Assembly: GCA_037176845.1 (NCBI GenBank)
Contig: JAYKXP010000006.1
Location: forward strand, 124,001-188,000
Reading direction: 5' to 3'
Length of the DNA: 64,000 bases
Source of the DNA: Paramarasmius palmivorus
Lineage: Eukaryota > Basidiomycota > Agaricomycetes > Agaricales > Marasmiaceae
The translations under genes were made by a program, and so were the position numbers. The notes under the pieces are model-generated. The model was not told the origin of the DNA and did not search any database. It was given only the letters and a program-made list of their open reading frames with translations. Positions within the stretch are counted from its first letter, which is position 1. Each line of letters starts with the position of its first letter. This document shows positions 13,278 to 24,117 of the stretch, one piece after another.

Positions 13278-13573
13278 ATGCCTTCATCATCTTCTTACTT
13301 CAAATCCTTCGCCGATGTTGTGACTGTCATGTTCAATACACCTCTCGTCGAGCCAGAACCCACGCAAGAACACATTACAGGCGTCGAAATGACACCAATG
13401 AAGAGCAGTTTTTTCCCGACATCAGAACTAGGGGTTTCGGTAAGTAATGCTCCTCTCACTACTGGCAATGATTCTTACCACTTCAATAGCAACCTCACAC
13501 ACGCTACTCGTCTGATAGTAGTACATACACCGTAACAAGAACCAGTGAAGACTTGTCGCCCGCCTCTTCATGA
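13278..13573 (+). CDS. Small Ser/Thr-rich protein of unknown function
   Basis: Unrecognised. Exon 1 (13278-13439) encodes 54 residues starting MPSSSSYFKSFADVVTVMF and ends in phase 0 at a GTAAGT donor. A 50-bp intron (13440-13489) ends in AATAG. Exon 2 (13490-13573) adds 27 residues rich in Ser and Thr and stops at TGA. The total is 81 residues. There is no signal peptide, membrane segment or known domain. Support comes from the good splice signals, the preserved frame, and a TATA box 62 bp upstream. It converges on the histone-fold gene with 151 bp between stops. Confidence 0.55.
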
Positions 13574-13724
13574 CCCTTCCAAAAACGACCTTTGCGTCTG
13601 CTTTGATGTTGTATAATCTCGAGAGCACGGACAGTTGTAATGCACACGGTTGACATATTCCTTATATTACTGTACAGATTAGTATAACCAGAGATAATGC
13701 GATATCTTACAATCCCAAATCTTA

Positions 13725-14502
13725 TTACGATCCTTCTACCGAGCCCATAGTACCATCTTCATTCATGACTACATCCCCATCCGTGCCCGTTTTCGTGGGT
13801 GCCTCGAAGTGGTCTAATAAAGTGGGACCACTACTAGTCTCAGAGTCCTTGTTCGCGGGATTGGTGAGTGCTTTCGGTTTTCGTTTCTCTTGAGCAGGTG
13901 GTTGTGCATTGAGTACCTCTGCATAGCTCTAAACATCGAATACACATGTAGTCAAGTGATGGCGTACCTTCCAGAAAGAGAAACTCGTCCGCTTTTCTGA
14001 CGATGGTAGCTGAATACAATACGCGACTATTAGCATCTTCCGAACCCTAAAACCTCGACGTTGAGACGTACCCAAGTCCTTGACTTGAACAGTAGTCCTC
14101 TTTTCTCGCTCTGCAGCTTGATGACCGGCCTGAATAAATCTCTTTATGAACTCCTCAGTTGCGATTGATATAAGAAATGTCGCGTCCTTTGCAATAATCG
14201 GAATGTCCTGTTGAGTGGAGCGAATTGAGTGTGAGTTCAAGCCTACAAGGTTTCCAACGCACTTTATCCGCCTTGATTATCTTCTGCACTCTGGTGAATG
14301 GTAACAACGATTTCCCCGCTTCTCTTGTAACCTGAACAGGTTGCTTCGCCCTCTTTTTTGAATTGTCCCCAGTGACCGCCTGAGTATCATCATCTTCATG
14401 TTCGTTCTCTATGGTCTCTTCGTCATTTTCAACCTGAGATGGGGCTACGTCGGGCACTGATTCGGTCTCCGTTATTGATATTTGAGTTTCTTCTTCGGCC
14501 AT
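13725..14502 (-). CDS. NF-YC/CBF-type histone-fold protein, Dpb3/CHRAC15-like
   Basis: A histone-fold subunit of the kind found in DNA polymerase epsilon (Dpb3), the CHRAC remodeller or NF-Y. An acidic N-terminus (EEETQISITETESVPD) is followed by SLLPFTRVQKIIKADK, an intron, then DIPIIAKDATFLISIATEEF, IKRFIQAGHQAAEREKRTTV, QVKDL and, after another intron, ATIVRKADEFLFLE. These are the alpha1-alpha2-alpha3 elements of the fold. A final exon joined at an AG inside AGCTATGCAG gives EVLNAQPPAQEKRKPKALT and an acidic tail to the TAA at 13727-13725. At about 200 residues it is short. Which complex it joins cannot be told from sequence alone; Dpb3/CHRAC15 fits better than NF-YC because the surrounding NF-Y signature is absent. 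Confidence 0.82.
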
Positions 14503-15116
14503 TGAGATATTTTGCGCAGAGGGTCGTGGTCGTCAATGGTAAAGCGCGACTGTGACAGGTCTGTCATGTGGTTGTGACACGCGCTTTTTCTTTGCTACCA
14601 CCATCATTCTCGCCCGTCTGCCGCCCAAACGATCTGGAGACATGAATATCCCAATTATGCGGTATAATAGCCTCCTCGACACGCCTTACCAAAGCAATCA
14701 TATTTCCTCTCTGACAAACCTCACATTTATCCGACCAAAATCTCGAGCTCCAGTCCGACCTAGAAGCCACAATTCCCTCACAAACAGTGTTCCTAGTAGC
14801 TGCCGCTCTCACACCAGAGACATACACGTCAGCGCGTCAAACCTTGATATTCAATGGCTGCCATTCTAGAACTTCCAGACAGCGTTAGCAGCCAGTTGCA
14901 TTTTGCCATTGATACCTAAGCAGCTATGGTAATACAATGCGCTAGTGCCATTCAATACTTGTCACCCCCTCCACTCAAGGCTTTTTTGGTACATATTCAA
15001 TAGGCCACGAGTCTCGACGATGTTGTTGGTTCCTTCCTCGTACGCTCAACGTATTAATCTCGACTAACTAGCTTACCCTACATATAAAGGTTTTTGAATG
15101 TATTCAGACACCTACC
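14503..15116. promoter_or_regulatory. Divergent promoter region, histone-fold / HET genes
   Basis: These 614 bp have no convincing gene. ATATAAAGG at about 15082-15090 is a TATA-like site 27-34 bp before the HET-gene ATG at 15117, unusually close for a TATA box, so the true leader would be very short or the site fortuitous. Short ORFs here show no family features. Confidence 0.4.
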
Positions 15117-17561
15117 ATGGCAGCATCCCCCGAGTCTTGCAAGCGCCTTGCAATACTTTCGCCGCAAGCGAGCGCCTCACAGGAATATCTCCATCCCGTT
15201 TTAGGCGTTAGGAGCAATACAGAGCTGACCTTGGGAGACGCTCAGGATAGGATTCTGCAATTGGATATTAGGGAGATCTCGGAGCATGGTAAGCCTTGGT
15301 GAATATTGATTATACCGGAACTAACAAAGCTTTTCAGGCAACCCAAAAATTGATCATACGTCTTCGCTGGCTGAACTGCGTTGGATTGGGACGGACTTCG
15401 TCTATTTCCCAGACATTCCCGTTTACAGCGATGCCAGCTCTCCTTATCCCTCCGTAGTCCGACTACGGACCACCACACACGAGTTATTGGAGTCCTTTAT
15501 GGGTGTTACAATTCCAGAGCAGTATCTCCTCCAGTTCGATTCTGCCAACAGGCCATTCTTATCCGGGGAGCAGATGGCTAGGTTGGTCGTTCCCTGGGCG
15601 CGTCAAGTCTGCAACAATGGCGTTCTTGCAACATCCCATGTAGAGCACTTTCACCTCTCGTTCCAGCGCATCATCACTATCGTCGACGAAGAGATTTTTC
15701 CAGGTCGCGACATGGCGAAGTCTCCCAAGGCCGAAGACTACATTGAATTCATCGCCATGGGAACCACCTTACATGCTATCGCCAAGTGTGCCCGCACCTG
15801 CCTCGAAGACGAAACCGCTATCCATTTCCTTGACAAAACGTACATGCTTCAGGATATCATAACCCTCTATCGCAATAAGCTTGAACAGCTATGGTCCAAG
15901 GACATTGGCAAGGAGATGGAGCGTATCCTACCTGCGGGCCTATCTTTCCTTGCCTACGCAGCTGCTGCAGAACCCACCATCAACCGATCCAAAACCCTAG
16001 ACCCAAAGGACTATACTCCTCTTCACGTACATCCTGAATGCTCATGTGAATTCGTGAGACTTTCGTTACTCGCGCAATCACAGCCAAGAATCCCGGCTGT
16101 TACTTTCGACGGCAGAGAATTGTCCGTTATCGATGCCTCTGGAGGGGCATATATAGCCATATCACACATTTGGGCTGATGGGTTGGGAAGCACAGCAGAG
16201 GAAGGTCTTCCGACCTGCCAGGTTGCTCGCATTTCTCGCCTGGCGCGTCAATTAGTACCGAATGGTGCATTTTGGCTTGACTCGCTCTGTGTTCCCCGCC
16301 ATCAGGAAATGCGGAGACAGCGGCCATTGGCCTCATGGCAGAAACCTTCAAGCAGGCTGCTGCAGTCCTCGTTATTGATGAAGGAATTCGTATTCAGTGC
16401 AGTGTTTCCTCGCCTAAGGAAGAATGCCTACTCCGAATCGCGACTTCTGGGTGGATGCAGCGCATCTGGACACTGCAGGAAGGAATGTTTGCTCGGGAAC
16501 TTTGGTTCGAAGTATCGGATGGTATCCTCAGCTGTACACATTTCAATGGGCCTCCTTATCACATTGCTAAATCACTTATTCCCCTTCTCCAACATCGTCC
16601 TCGTGATGAAGATAAACTGGAATACCTATCGCGTTCCCTAGAACCGCCGAAATGCACATATAACGACCTCATCGATCTTTTGAAGCACCGTAAAACCAGT
16701 AAAGCTGAAGACGAGACGATCGCCATCGCAGGTCTGCTTCGTATCGATGCGGCGGAACTGGCTTGCATTCCGTCAGCCGAAGAACGGATGCGACTGCTAC
16801 TAATACGATGCCAGACGCTTCCGCGTCACGTTGCGATGTATGGCTGGGGTGCCGAGAGGCTTAAGTTACCAGGCTTCCATTGGGCACCCATGTCTATCAG
16901 TGACCTGATTTATGGAACTGACGTTCTCGACCCATTTCATGCAACGGCCGATGCAGACGGATTGAAATGTCTGTATTCTGTCATCCATTTCCCCGCCATA
17001 CGCTTAGATCAGTATCCCATCGCTGTCAACGTTACGCGGAACGAGACAGACTATCTGGAGCATTTGCCTACTGGGATGAATCGCGGTAGTCTAGAAGCGT
17101 TCCCGTTTCTCAGTGCGCGTTCAGAACGTACTGTTCCTGGAGTGCGAATTGATATTCCCAAGGGGATCGTGAGTACAGTAAAGGGGCTTACCAATGCGGT
17201 CGTGTTTGCTCGCCTCAATCTCCCACTCTCAGAGCAACGCGAAGAACCAGTCGCTTTGACCTACATCCCATCCACGCGTGGTATCCCGGTCTTGAAGGAT
17301 GGAAAATGGCTCGAGTGTCGTTTCGTCGTCTCTGGGAAGTTTCCGGTTTATCCTCACGGTTCAAATAAACTATGTACGATTGGGAAACCCGTCGAGGGTG
17401 CCCTGGACAGTCTAAGGCCTGTATTGTTGACTTGATTGCTACTTGGTTCAGAATCTCCAGGCGTAACACTCGTTTGCCAATGCACTGATCTAGTTGGAGA
17501 CATTGTGAGCCTGGCTCGGTGGACCGGAATCCATGACGGTTCCTTGCAGTCGTCTTCCTGA
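15117..17561 (+). CDS. HET-domain protein with a frameshift near 16300
   Basis: HET domains occur in fungal proteins that trigger cell death on contact with non-self. Exon 1 (15117-15288) splices through a 49-bp intron into a long exon in frame 1. That exon carries an N-terminal region of unknown function, then HET motifs AYIAISHIWADGLG and GAFWLDSLCVP. Directly afterwards the family signature continues in a different frame as IGLMAETFKQAAAVLVID and WMQRIWTLQEGMFARELWF. The switch, between about 16290 and 16325 in a C-rich stretch, fits loss of one base (or gain of two). A GT-AG pair in the area (16255-16305) is 51 bp long, keeps frame and would remove the conserved Cys motif, so it does not rescue it. 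Downstream coding is intact through a 54-bp intron (17398-17451) to TGA at 17559-17561. This is either a young pseudogene or a sequencing/assembly error. Confidence 0.78.
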
Positions 17562-17896
17562 GTATCATTTCCCGCCACCGCTTCAGCTGGATCCTGGTAT
17601 CCATATTCGTCAATTCAATAATTGGACAACTTCAATGAATGATCCTTATCAATGTGGGGTTATGAGTTGTTTACTCGCTTCAGCACGGCGCCTACAAGGG
17701 CGCCTAAACCCATATATATAAGCCGAGCCTTCACAGCTACACATGGTGTCCCAACCATCAAGCAACGCTCCATGTAAGTACATACATGAATATCATCGTT
17801 TCCGCAGCAAGACTCAGTTCGCAATCCCGTAGCCTATCTTGCAAAGGCATCAACGAGCCTTGAGCTGTGCTTTCAGGCCTAGGTGTGTGGGTCCCC
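17562..17896 (+). promoter_or_regulatory. Promoter and leader of the membrane-protein gene
   Basis: TATATATAAG at 17713-17722 is a good TATA candidate about 217 bp before the main ATG. An upstream ATG at about 17743 opens a 30-codon ORF, and a GTAAGT donor inside it (about 17774) may mark a leader intron. No other gene is seen between the HET stop and the next start. Confidence 0.45.
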
Positions 17897-17941
17897 ATGG
17901 AGTCTGTGTCGCTAGTTAACTCCTCGACAAGACGACAATGA
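17897..17941 (+). promoter_or_regulatory. Upstream ORF whose stop overlaps the main start (ATGA)
   Basis: A 14-codon ORF starting ATGGAG and ending TGA at 17939-17941 overlaps the ATG at 17938-17940 of the membrane-protein gene by two bases. If it is on the mRNA, it would force reinitiation or leaky scanning to reach the main ORF. The pattern is seen directly; the regulatory role is inference. Confidence 0.4.
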
Positions 17942-19245
17942 AGAGTACGATGCTCTTCTCGCTTTCCTACCGCTTAGCTACATGTTCCTCTGCGTATGGG
18001 TTCCCCGCTCTAGCACAGCAGAGTGGTAGCGATGATGCCGAAGGTCCAATTGCGGAGTTGATTGGCGAAACGTGGCGGAACCCATCCGACACTTTATCTA
18101 TTCTCCTCCTCATCGGTGGTGATGTCGTTCTAAAAGCTCTCGCACAACTATCCGGTCGAAGGGTAGTCCCTGTAGCTTTTAGTTTTGGCTGGGTGGCCTA
18201 CTCATTCAACACTCTTATGTCCGTGTGCGGAGATGGACGCCTCATGCCCAAACCAGATTATCCCGCGAAGTTAATCAATGCAAAGAGCGGTTTCGTGCGC
18301 GAGAATCGCTCGTGGGTGCTGGGAAGACTATTACGCGATTCTGAGCGTCCATTACCGGGAGATGTTGGGCTTTGCATCACCGTGTACCAAGCATCGGTAA
18401 CTGCTAGGCATGGGGTACCCGACTTGGACTGGTGTTGGTGGGGCGGTGTAGTAATAATAATACTACAGCTTGCCTTCTCCGCAATACCTTTTGCTCTATA
18501 CGGCGATTGGAGTATATTCACTGTTACCAGCGCAGGTACTGTTCTTGCACTGATCACGGGCGCTCTTCCCCAGTGGCGCGACGAAAAATGGGCATGCCGG
18601 AAGAATCCGAAGAAGCTATTCTGCCTAACCGGTGGAAATGGGACACGCAGTGCGATGGTTATCTTAAGCAATGGGAATGGTCTTGACCTTGAGGATCTTG
18701 CTGGAGCAGAATCCCCCATGGTTCCTCGTCGAGGACAAAATCAACCTCCAACGGCCTTCGGTCTTCCCATTACCTTCCTACTTACACAGGTCGCATCCCT
18801 CATCTTAGCAGTGTTGTGGATTGTGATCCTCATCACTGTCACCGGTATTGATGAGCATGCATGGTACCTACTGCTAGTTGGCGGTCTCGGCATGTTGCAG
18901 AACGCTATCGTCGCTGGCGCCCGTCGCGGTATTGGCACGAGTGGTATCCATCTCGAAGTGGTCGAAGAGTTCAGCCGACGGAAAGTGATGCACGCGATTA
19001 TGGATCTTGAACAGGCGTATCCTTCAACTGGTCGACCACTCCTCAGCGAATTCTTTCCCAATGAGAGCAAACTTAGGGAAGACGAAGTCAAATGGTGGAG
19101 TGGCGATAGGACAGAATACGATGAAAAACGGAAGGAGACGGAGGCTTACCGTGACTGCATACTTAAGGAGGAAACTGTATCGCCAGAGACTGATCCAAAG
19201 CAAGCACGTAGAAATCACCAGGCAACTTTGGGTAAAGGTAGATAA
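17938..19245 (+). CDS. Multi-pass membrane protein of unknown function
   Basis: A single-exon protein of 435 residues. The N-terminus (MKSTMLFSLSYRLATCSSAY then GFPALAQQ) resembles a secretory signal with a possible cleavage after ALA. Hydrophobic segments are visible at about residues 53-75 (LSILLLIGGDVVLKALAQL), 80-95, 165-190 (WGGVVIIILQLAFSAIPFAL), 195-210, 275-305 (FLLTQVASLILAVLWIVILI) and 315-330. A charged cytosolic-type C-terminus with DLEQAYPSTGRPLLSEFFP follows. Similar uncharacterised proteins are common in filamentous ascomycetes and Agaricomycetes, as I recall them, but no function is known to me. It sits between two HET-domain genes on opposite strands, 38 bp tail-to-tail from the second. 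Confidence 0.8.
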   Translation: MKSTMLFSLSYRLATCSSAYGFPALAQQSGSDDAEGPIAELIGETWRNPSDTLSILLLIGGDVVLKALAQLSGRRVVPVAFSFGWVAYSFNTLMSVCGDGRLMPKPDYPAKLINAKSGFVRENRSWVLGRLLRDSERPLPGDVGLCITVYQASVTARHGVPDLDWCWWGGVVIIILQLAFSAIPFALYGDWSIFTVTSAGTVLALITGALPQWRDEKWACRKNPKKLFCLTGGNGTRSAMVILSNGNGLDLEDLAGAESPMVPRRGQNQPPTAFGLPITFLLTQVASLILAVLWIVILITVTGIDEHAWYLLLVGGLGMLQNAIVAGARRGIGTSGIHLEVVEEFSRRKVMHAIMDLEQAYPSTGRPLLSEFFPNESKLREDEVKWWSGDRTEYDEKRKETEAYRDCILKEETVSPETDPKQARRNHQATLGKGR

Positions 19246-19282
19246 AAGGAATGTATACTTGTATTAAATATCGAACAGTCGT

Positions 19283-21937
19283 TTATGCCAATACATGCTG
19301 ACTACTCTCTAACACACTCTGCGGAATGGCCCATCTCGCTTTCCTCTCTGTATGCTCTCTGAGTGTCACAGCCGTTCTTGAGCTAGTTGGAGTATTGGAA
19401 AGCAATTCTTCATTCACCACGGTGATTTCAGTAACGATTTCATCGGTATCCTCTGGAGTTTCGAGCACATCTTGTCGGAGTCGAGGTCCTCCTATGCTGA
19501 AACTATGCTCACTCCAGCTCCCCACCCATGCCCGGGCTTTGCTGCTTAGCATGAAATAGTTTCTGACGTGAAACTTTCCCTGTGCATGCTGTTCTACCAA
19601 AAGTGCACGAATGTTCTTGTCATTGACCGCGGATGTTGCACCAGGGAAATAGCCAGAAAAGAACCCAAGTAATACCATCCATGCCTCACCAATATCAACG
19701 CTAGGAGCGGCATCAGTGTTATCGCAAAGCTTCCATGTCGAACCATCCAATGCTGTGACGTGACTGGGCCGAGCGACATTGTCATGAGGGAGAGTAGTAC
19801 TCAAATCGAATCTCGACAAGATTCGCATCGACTTAGCCGTGAAGGTGAGATATCCATCGTCATCCATACTTCCGAGAGGCATTGGCACCAGCGCCTCGGC
19901 AATAGGATACTCGCTCTCCATGAGTTCAGATACTTCACGATATTTCCCCTCTTCAACACGGACAAGTGCCTTTCCAGATACCCGAGTTCGTGGGAAAGTG
20001 GGGAAGGTAGAAAGTTGGGGACACGGTGCGACATGAAAAGAAACCCCGAGCCAATTTGCACGACCACCTTCCTTCAGGATTTGTTGAGCGAGTGCGATAG
20101 TGGCACCAATGCGGTCGTTTTTATGGAGGGCAGAGGTGTCAAGAGTAACACCAAACAGACCCATGATGCTGAAGATCATGTCGACTGGGCGGGAAGATGT
20201 GCGCATAAGGGCGCTTTGCCAGATGGCCCATCGCTTCTCGTCGGCATTCATGTCTACGGACATCGCTATGGCAAGTGCCGAGACGTTCGGAGCCATAATT
20301 CGTCGCGTTGGACGCCAGAAAGGTATGTCTCTGTAGGAATAGTTGAAGCCTTGTGCACTGAACAGCTTTGCTTCTACCATCGTAGACTTATCGCCAATTT
20401 CAATTGACAAGTAGCCCGTGGTACAACCGTCGAGAAGCAAGGACAAAGGCGCCATGGCAGAGCGACCTTCAAGAACTTGCTCGAGATCTGCACGATCCCC
20501 ATCACCAGAACGTGCTTTACAACTGCCAAGCTTCCAGGCGAAGAGCACTCTGACCGCATGTGGCGCAAGTGCTTCTTGTAAAGTCCAACCCCGGTGTATC
20601 CATCCGGTCTCTTCACCGAGAGAGACCAGTCGTCGAAGACCACCAGGCAAGACAATGCAGGCTTTGCAAGACTTATACATGTGATACATCTCTCGAATCT
20701 GCCAGTTCTTGTCAAGTTTGCTTGTCTGCATGATGCACAAGCGGTCGATCCATAGATGCGAAGCGCCCAGCGCCAATGCGGCTGTACAAGCATCGTGCAA
20801 TACGTCAACTCCAATGGGATCAGCTTCTTCAGCACCTGTGACGGAGAATTCGGCAGCATTATAACCCTCAGAAACAGAATTGCCACGCCAAACATAGGAG
20901 ACTGCAGCATATGGGACAAGGGGAAAGTGGATGAACTCCTGTATACAAAGAGTTGTGCCCTTGCATAGCTCCAAGCAATCCACGAGGCGGTAGCGCTCTG
21001 GTGTCGCGCTGTCCATGACGTGGAGGGTTATATTCGACAAAGTCGGTGAACTGAGAGGTTCTTTGTAGATCTGGATTGGACAGAGATGTGCCTATTCAAT
21101 GGTGAGATTGACACATAATACCAAGAGGCCGAACCATACTTGAAACTTCTTCTGACAGTGTTTGATCTCTCGAGCGCATTCTCTGAGCTCTTCAACCTCG
21201 CCTTGGTTCCAGAATCGAAATCTGGAGGCTTGGCAGCTTTGTATAACAACTATGACATGCCTAACATGCCTAAAAACCGCGATGAGTATCAATTGCAAGA
21301 AATGATGTTGCACGCACGAGTGAAGTTCTTTTAACAGCTCAACCATAAATTGGGGCTGGGCAGTGCCCGAAACACCACGATGATTGGGTATTGCGGAAGC
21401 AAGGTCCCAGTTCTGGTGATGGCCAACGAGAAGCAAACGGATGGTTTCAATACTATCACAAAGATCTGCAGTAGTTTCGGATGTTGACTGTGTATCAACT
21501 CTCTGCACAAACGGCAACGTTAATTCAGTTTTCAATTCCACAGGCTATTGTTACGCACCTTGAGCTGACTAGCAAGGTCTGAAAGAGCCGTGACCAGGCG
21601 GGGAAGCATGGTTGTGTCTTCGAGTGAATCAGAGATATCCTCCAATGCCGGACGAAAGTCCTCGTCAACCAGAGAACCTGAAGCAAATGGTAGCGAACCA
21701 ATGAGCCCGTTCATGGCTCGGGACAACTGCAATAATACCGCCCTGTATAGTGATAAAGAGCCGTTCAGAATGGTTTGGAGTGCTAATAAGAGCATGACAA
21801 GGTGAGAGTGGTCCACGAGGCATCCTCAAGGTACCATTCAACCTGTCGAACACTTTTCCATCACGATATCGAATAGAAAGACGCGCAAGATTAGATTCGG
21901 CATCGTAAAGGGTATATCCACGAAATAAAGCTTGCAT
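19283..21937 (-). CDS. HET-domain protein, about 832 aa
   Basis: Four exons: 21937-21835, 21782-21559, 21502-21140 and 21091-19283. All junctions are canonical and in phase, for a total of about 832 residues. Exons 1-3 encode a helical N-terminal region (LQTILNGSLSLYRAVLLQLS, MLPRLVTALSDLASQLK, NQGEVEELRECAREIKH) with a hydrophobic stretch LQLILIAVFRHVRHVIVVI. Exon 4 carries the HET domain: VPYAAVSYVWRGNSV, ASHLWIDRLCIMQTSKLDKN, WQIREMYHMYKSCKACIVL and WIHRGWTLQEALAPHAVRVLF. A variable C-terminal half follows. The start ATG shares one base with the stop of the upstream HIT gene (TAATG), so the 5' end or the transcript structure is unusual. A shorter model starting in exon 4 would lack an ATG until VMDSATPERY, which is possible but would discard well-spliced exons. 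Confidence 0.8.
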
Positions 21938-22659
21938 TATAGATGTGCACGTATACGTTTGGCAATTAATTGCGCCTCATCTTCGTCTAAGTCACTTCTA
22001 GATTCAAACTCCAATTGATGCATTTGTCGGACATTGAGCGGAGCACTAGGGTCGCTTTCCTTTGTTCTTGGTTTCGAGGGTTCCGTAGTCTTCCCGAACT
22101 GAGGAGCAGGAATGATGTGGTAGTGGACCTTATAATGGAGTATCCGTGAATTTCCGGCACTGGTAAGTTGGAGAACCAGACGTACGTGTGGCACTGCCTG
22201 AGCGTATTCTTGGTTACAAACCACATTGAGTGCAGTATTATCCAGCGCTATAGAAGTAAATGATCTCAGTACTGGCATGACACGGTTTAAGATAATTACG
22301 CACCTTCCGTTAATGCTCGGGCGACCCTTGAAACCGCTTCTCCTACAGCTGCAGCATATTCCGACGGTAATTCCGAAAGTCTAGAGCAATGTATCTTTGG
22401 AACAACCAGCGTATGTCCCGGTCTCAATGGCATTATGTCTTTGCGTGATCAACGCGAACCAGACGTACGATGGGCATTAGCATTTGGCGCGGTTTGAAGT
22501 AAGGGCTAAAGAACCTAGGAAAGCAACGACTCTGTCATTTTCGAAAACCCGTGTGGAAGGAAGTTCGTTTTCGAGGATCTTGCAAAATGCGCAGCCATCT
22601 CGTACCCAAGAAGAATGTGGTTTGCGATCCACATGGGATTTGATGATGAACGAAGTCAT
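21937..22659 (-). CDS. HIT-family (histidine triad) hydrolase-like protein
   Basis: HIT proteins hydrolyse or transfer nucleotidyl groups, for example diadenosine tetraphosphates or adenosine phosphoramidates. The first exon encodes GCAFCKILENELPSTRVFEN and DRVVAFL. The second gives DIMPLRPGHTLVVPKIHCSR and LPSEYAAAVGEAVSRVARAL. The third contains DNTALNVVCNQEYAQAVPH and splices into VHYHIIPAPQFG, forming the H-x-H-x-H active-site triad (H-V-H-Y-H-I-I) exactly across an intron. The tail DEDEAQLIAKRIRAHL is typical of a complete C-terminus. The start ATG at 22659 leaves 21 residues before the domain. The stop TAA (21939-21937) overlaps the ATG of the HET gene. It is divergent from the methyltransferase-like gene across 134 bp. 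Confidence 0.85.
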
Positions 22660-22793
22660 TCAAGTATCCGGAAGAGAGGCGTTCATGTTCCCGATCCATC
22701 GAAGTCGAAAAAGGATACGTTTTCTCATCAGCCATTTTTACTTTCCTCCAAAAACGCGCATCAGTGACTCTCGAACTTTTTCATCATACCACG

Positions 22794-24088
22794 ATGTCCC
22801 GTGGCGATCGCGTAGCGACGACAGGAAATCTTTCGCATTCAATGCGTGACAATTATAATGAGCATGGAGTCGGCGAGGTTTGTACACAGCTCAGCGACAA
22901 CGATATAAAATTAACCGCAATCTGTTGTAGTACTACAAGAGAGTCGGATCGACATACCGAAACCCTCATTTTCCTGGGGTACGACATTGTCTATTCATCT
23001 GGCTTAATAAGTACCAAAGGATGTCCTGCCACCCGAAATCAGCCTAACCTACTGTCTAGGTGGTGGAAAATGACCTCAGATTCTGTAGACCTGCCCAAGG
23101 AAACGTTGTTCTTCGATATGGCTTGCGGTATGTTCTTTTCAGACCGCCGTAATACTGGAGGATCTGATCGTTGTAGGAAGGTATTTCGCTATTTCTTAGG
23201 TGATACCGATAGCACTCGTTAACCGTCAAGTCATATAGCGGAGAAGCCACGACGGTTTTCGTTGAATGGTGCCATATGGGAAGAAGACTTTACGAGTTAT
23301 CACAAGTAGAAACCCAGGCCACATCGATTGAAAGTCCAGGTGCCTTTCCGAGGCACAAGCGCCGCACGCAATTAGAGGCTCCCGCACTTGGCCCCCAGTT
23401 CTCAACTCCAAAAGTCATCGCTGCTGATCCTGTAAGTCCGGTTACTTCCCTTTCAGTAAGCATTACTGACGTGGAATCACTGAAAGTACACATCAGCAGC
23501 ATTTGTCGAGAGAACCGGGCTTCCATGCTCGTCATCCTCGTTTCGTGAAATCGCCGAGGGCACATTACCTGAGGATGTGTCGTACATCTTTCCCTCAAAT
23601 CGAGATGGTCAAGAATTAATAACAGAAAGCGATGGCTTGAGTGTTGGGCTCACCCCGGTAATAGAGATGACCGTGTGTTCATTCGCACTCCATTTGGTTG
23701 AGAGCTCATCGGAGCTTTTCTCCCTGTTATGGGAGCTCAGTACGAAAGTCAGTAGGATTGCTACTGCAAATAGAGTACGGTAGATCTAACGTTTGCAATA
23801 GTCAAGGTGGCTTATTGTTCTGGCACCCCATAAGAAGCCAGAGGTGAGCCTTGTTTACCTTTTTGACTCGACACGACACTGATACATACTTGCCCTCAGA
23901 TCAAAGAGGGCTGGGGCTGGACTAAATGGAATATGGATACCTGGGCTGCAACCTCTATGAGCGATCAGACCGGAGAGATTCTACATGAAAGGTAAAGCAC
24001 TTCCTTACATAGTCGTTCGGAGCCATGCCTAATACTGACCGTGTCATGTAGAGTTCACTGTCGTGTGTATCGAAGTGTGAATTTCTAG
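22794..24088 (+). CDS. SAM-dependent methyltransferase-like protein
   Basis: First exons: SRGDRVATTGNLSHSMRDNY and NEHGVGE, then YYKRVGSTYRNPHFPGVRHC, then WWKMTSDSVDLPKETLFFDM with ACG, which together with a following SGEATTVFVEW looks like methyltransferase motif I (DMACGSGE). Later exons give LGPQFSTPKVIAADP, an IAEGTLPEDV-type segment, IEMTVCSFALHLVESSSELF, SLLWELSTK, WLIVLAPHKKPEIKEGWGW and VHCRVYRSVNF to TAG. The order fits a class I methyltransferase of unknown substrate. The junction after ACG (donor at about 23128) could not be joined to the SGEATT exon (about 23232) in frame by a canonical pair: the donor is phase 1 but the exon needs phase 0. This may be a missed micro-exon, a non-canonical site or a real lesion. 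Confidence 0.65.
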
Positions 24089-24117
24089 TACATATGATCA
24101 GCCAGTAATCTAATGGA

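Noticed and set aside
13678..13893. Plus-strand open frame that could be a further exon of the small gene at 13278
   Set aside because: It lies opposite the C-terminal exon of the histone-fold gene, and the small gene has a better short intron (13440-13489) leading to its own stop at 13573.
16255..16305. GT-AG intron that might explain the HET frame change
   Set aside because: It is 51 bp, so it does not change frame, and it would remove the conserved WLDSLCVP motif.
20374..20919. Other-frame ORFs inside the second HET gene
   Set aside because: Shadows of the HET coding frame, with no family motifs.
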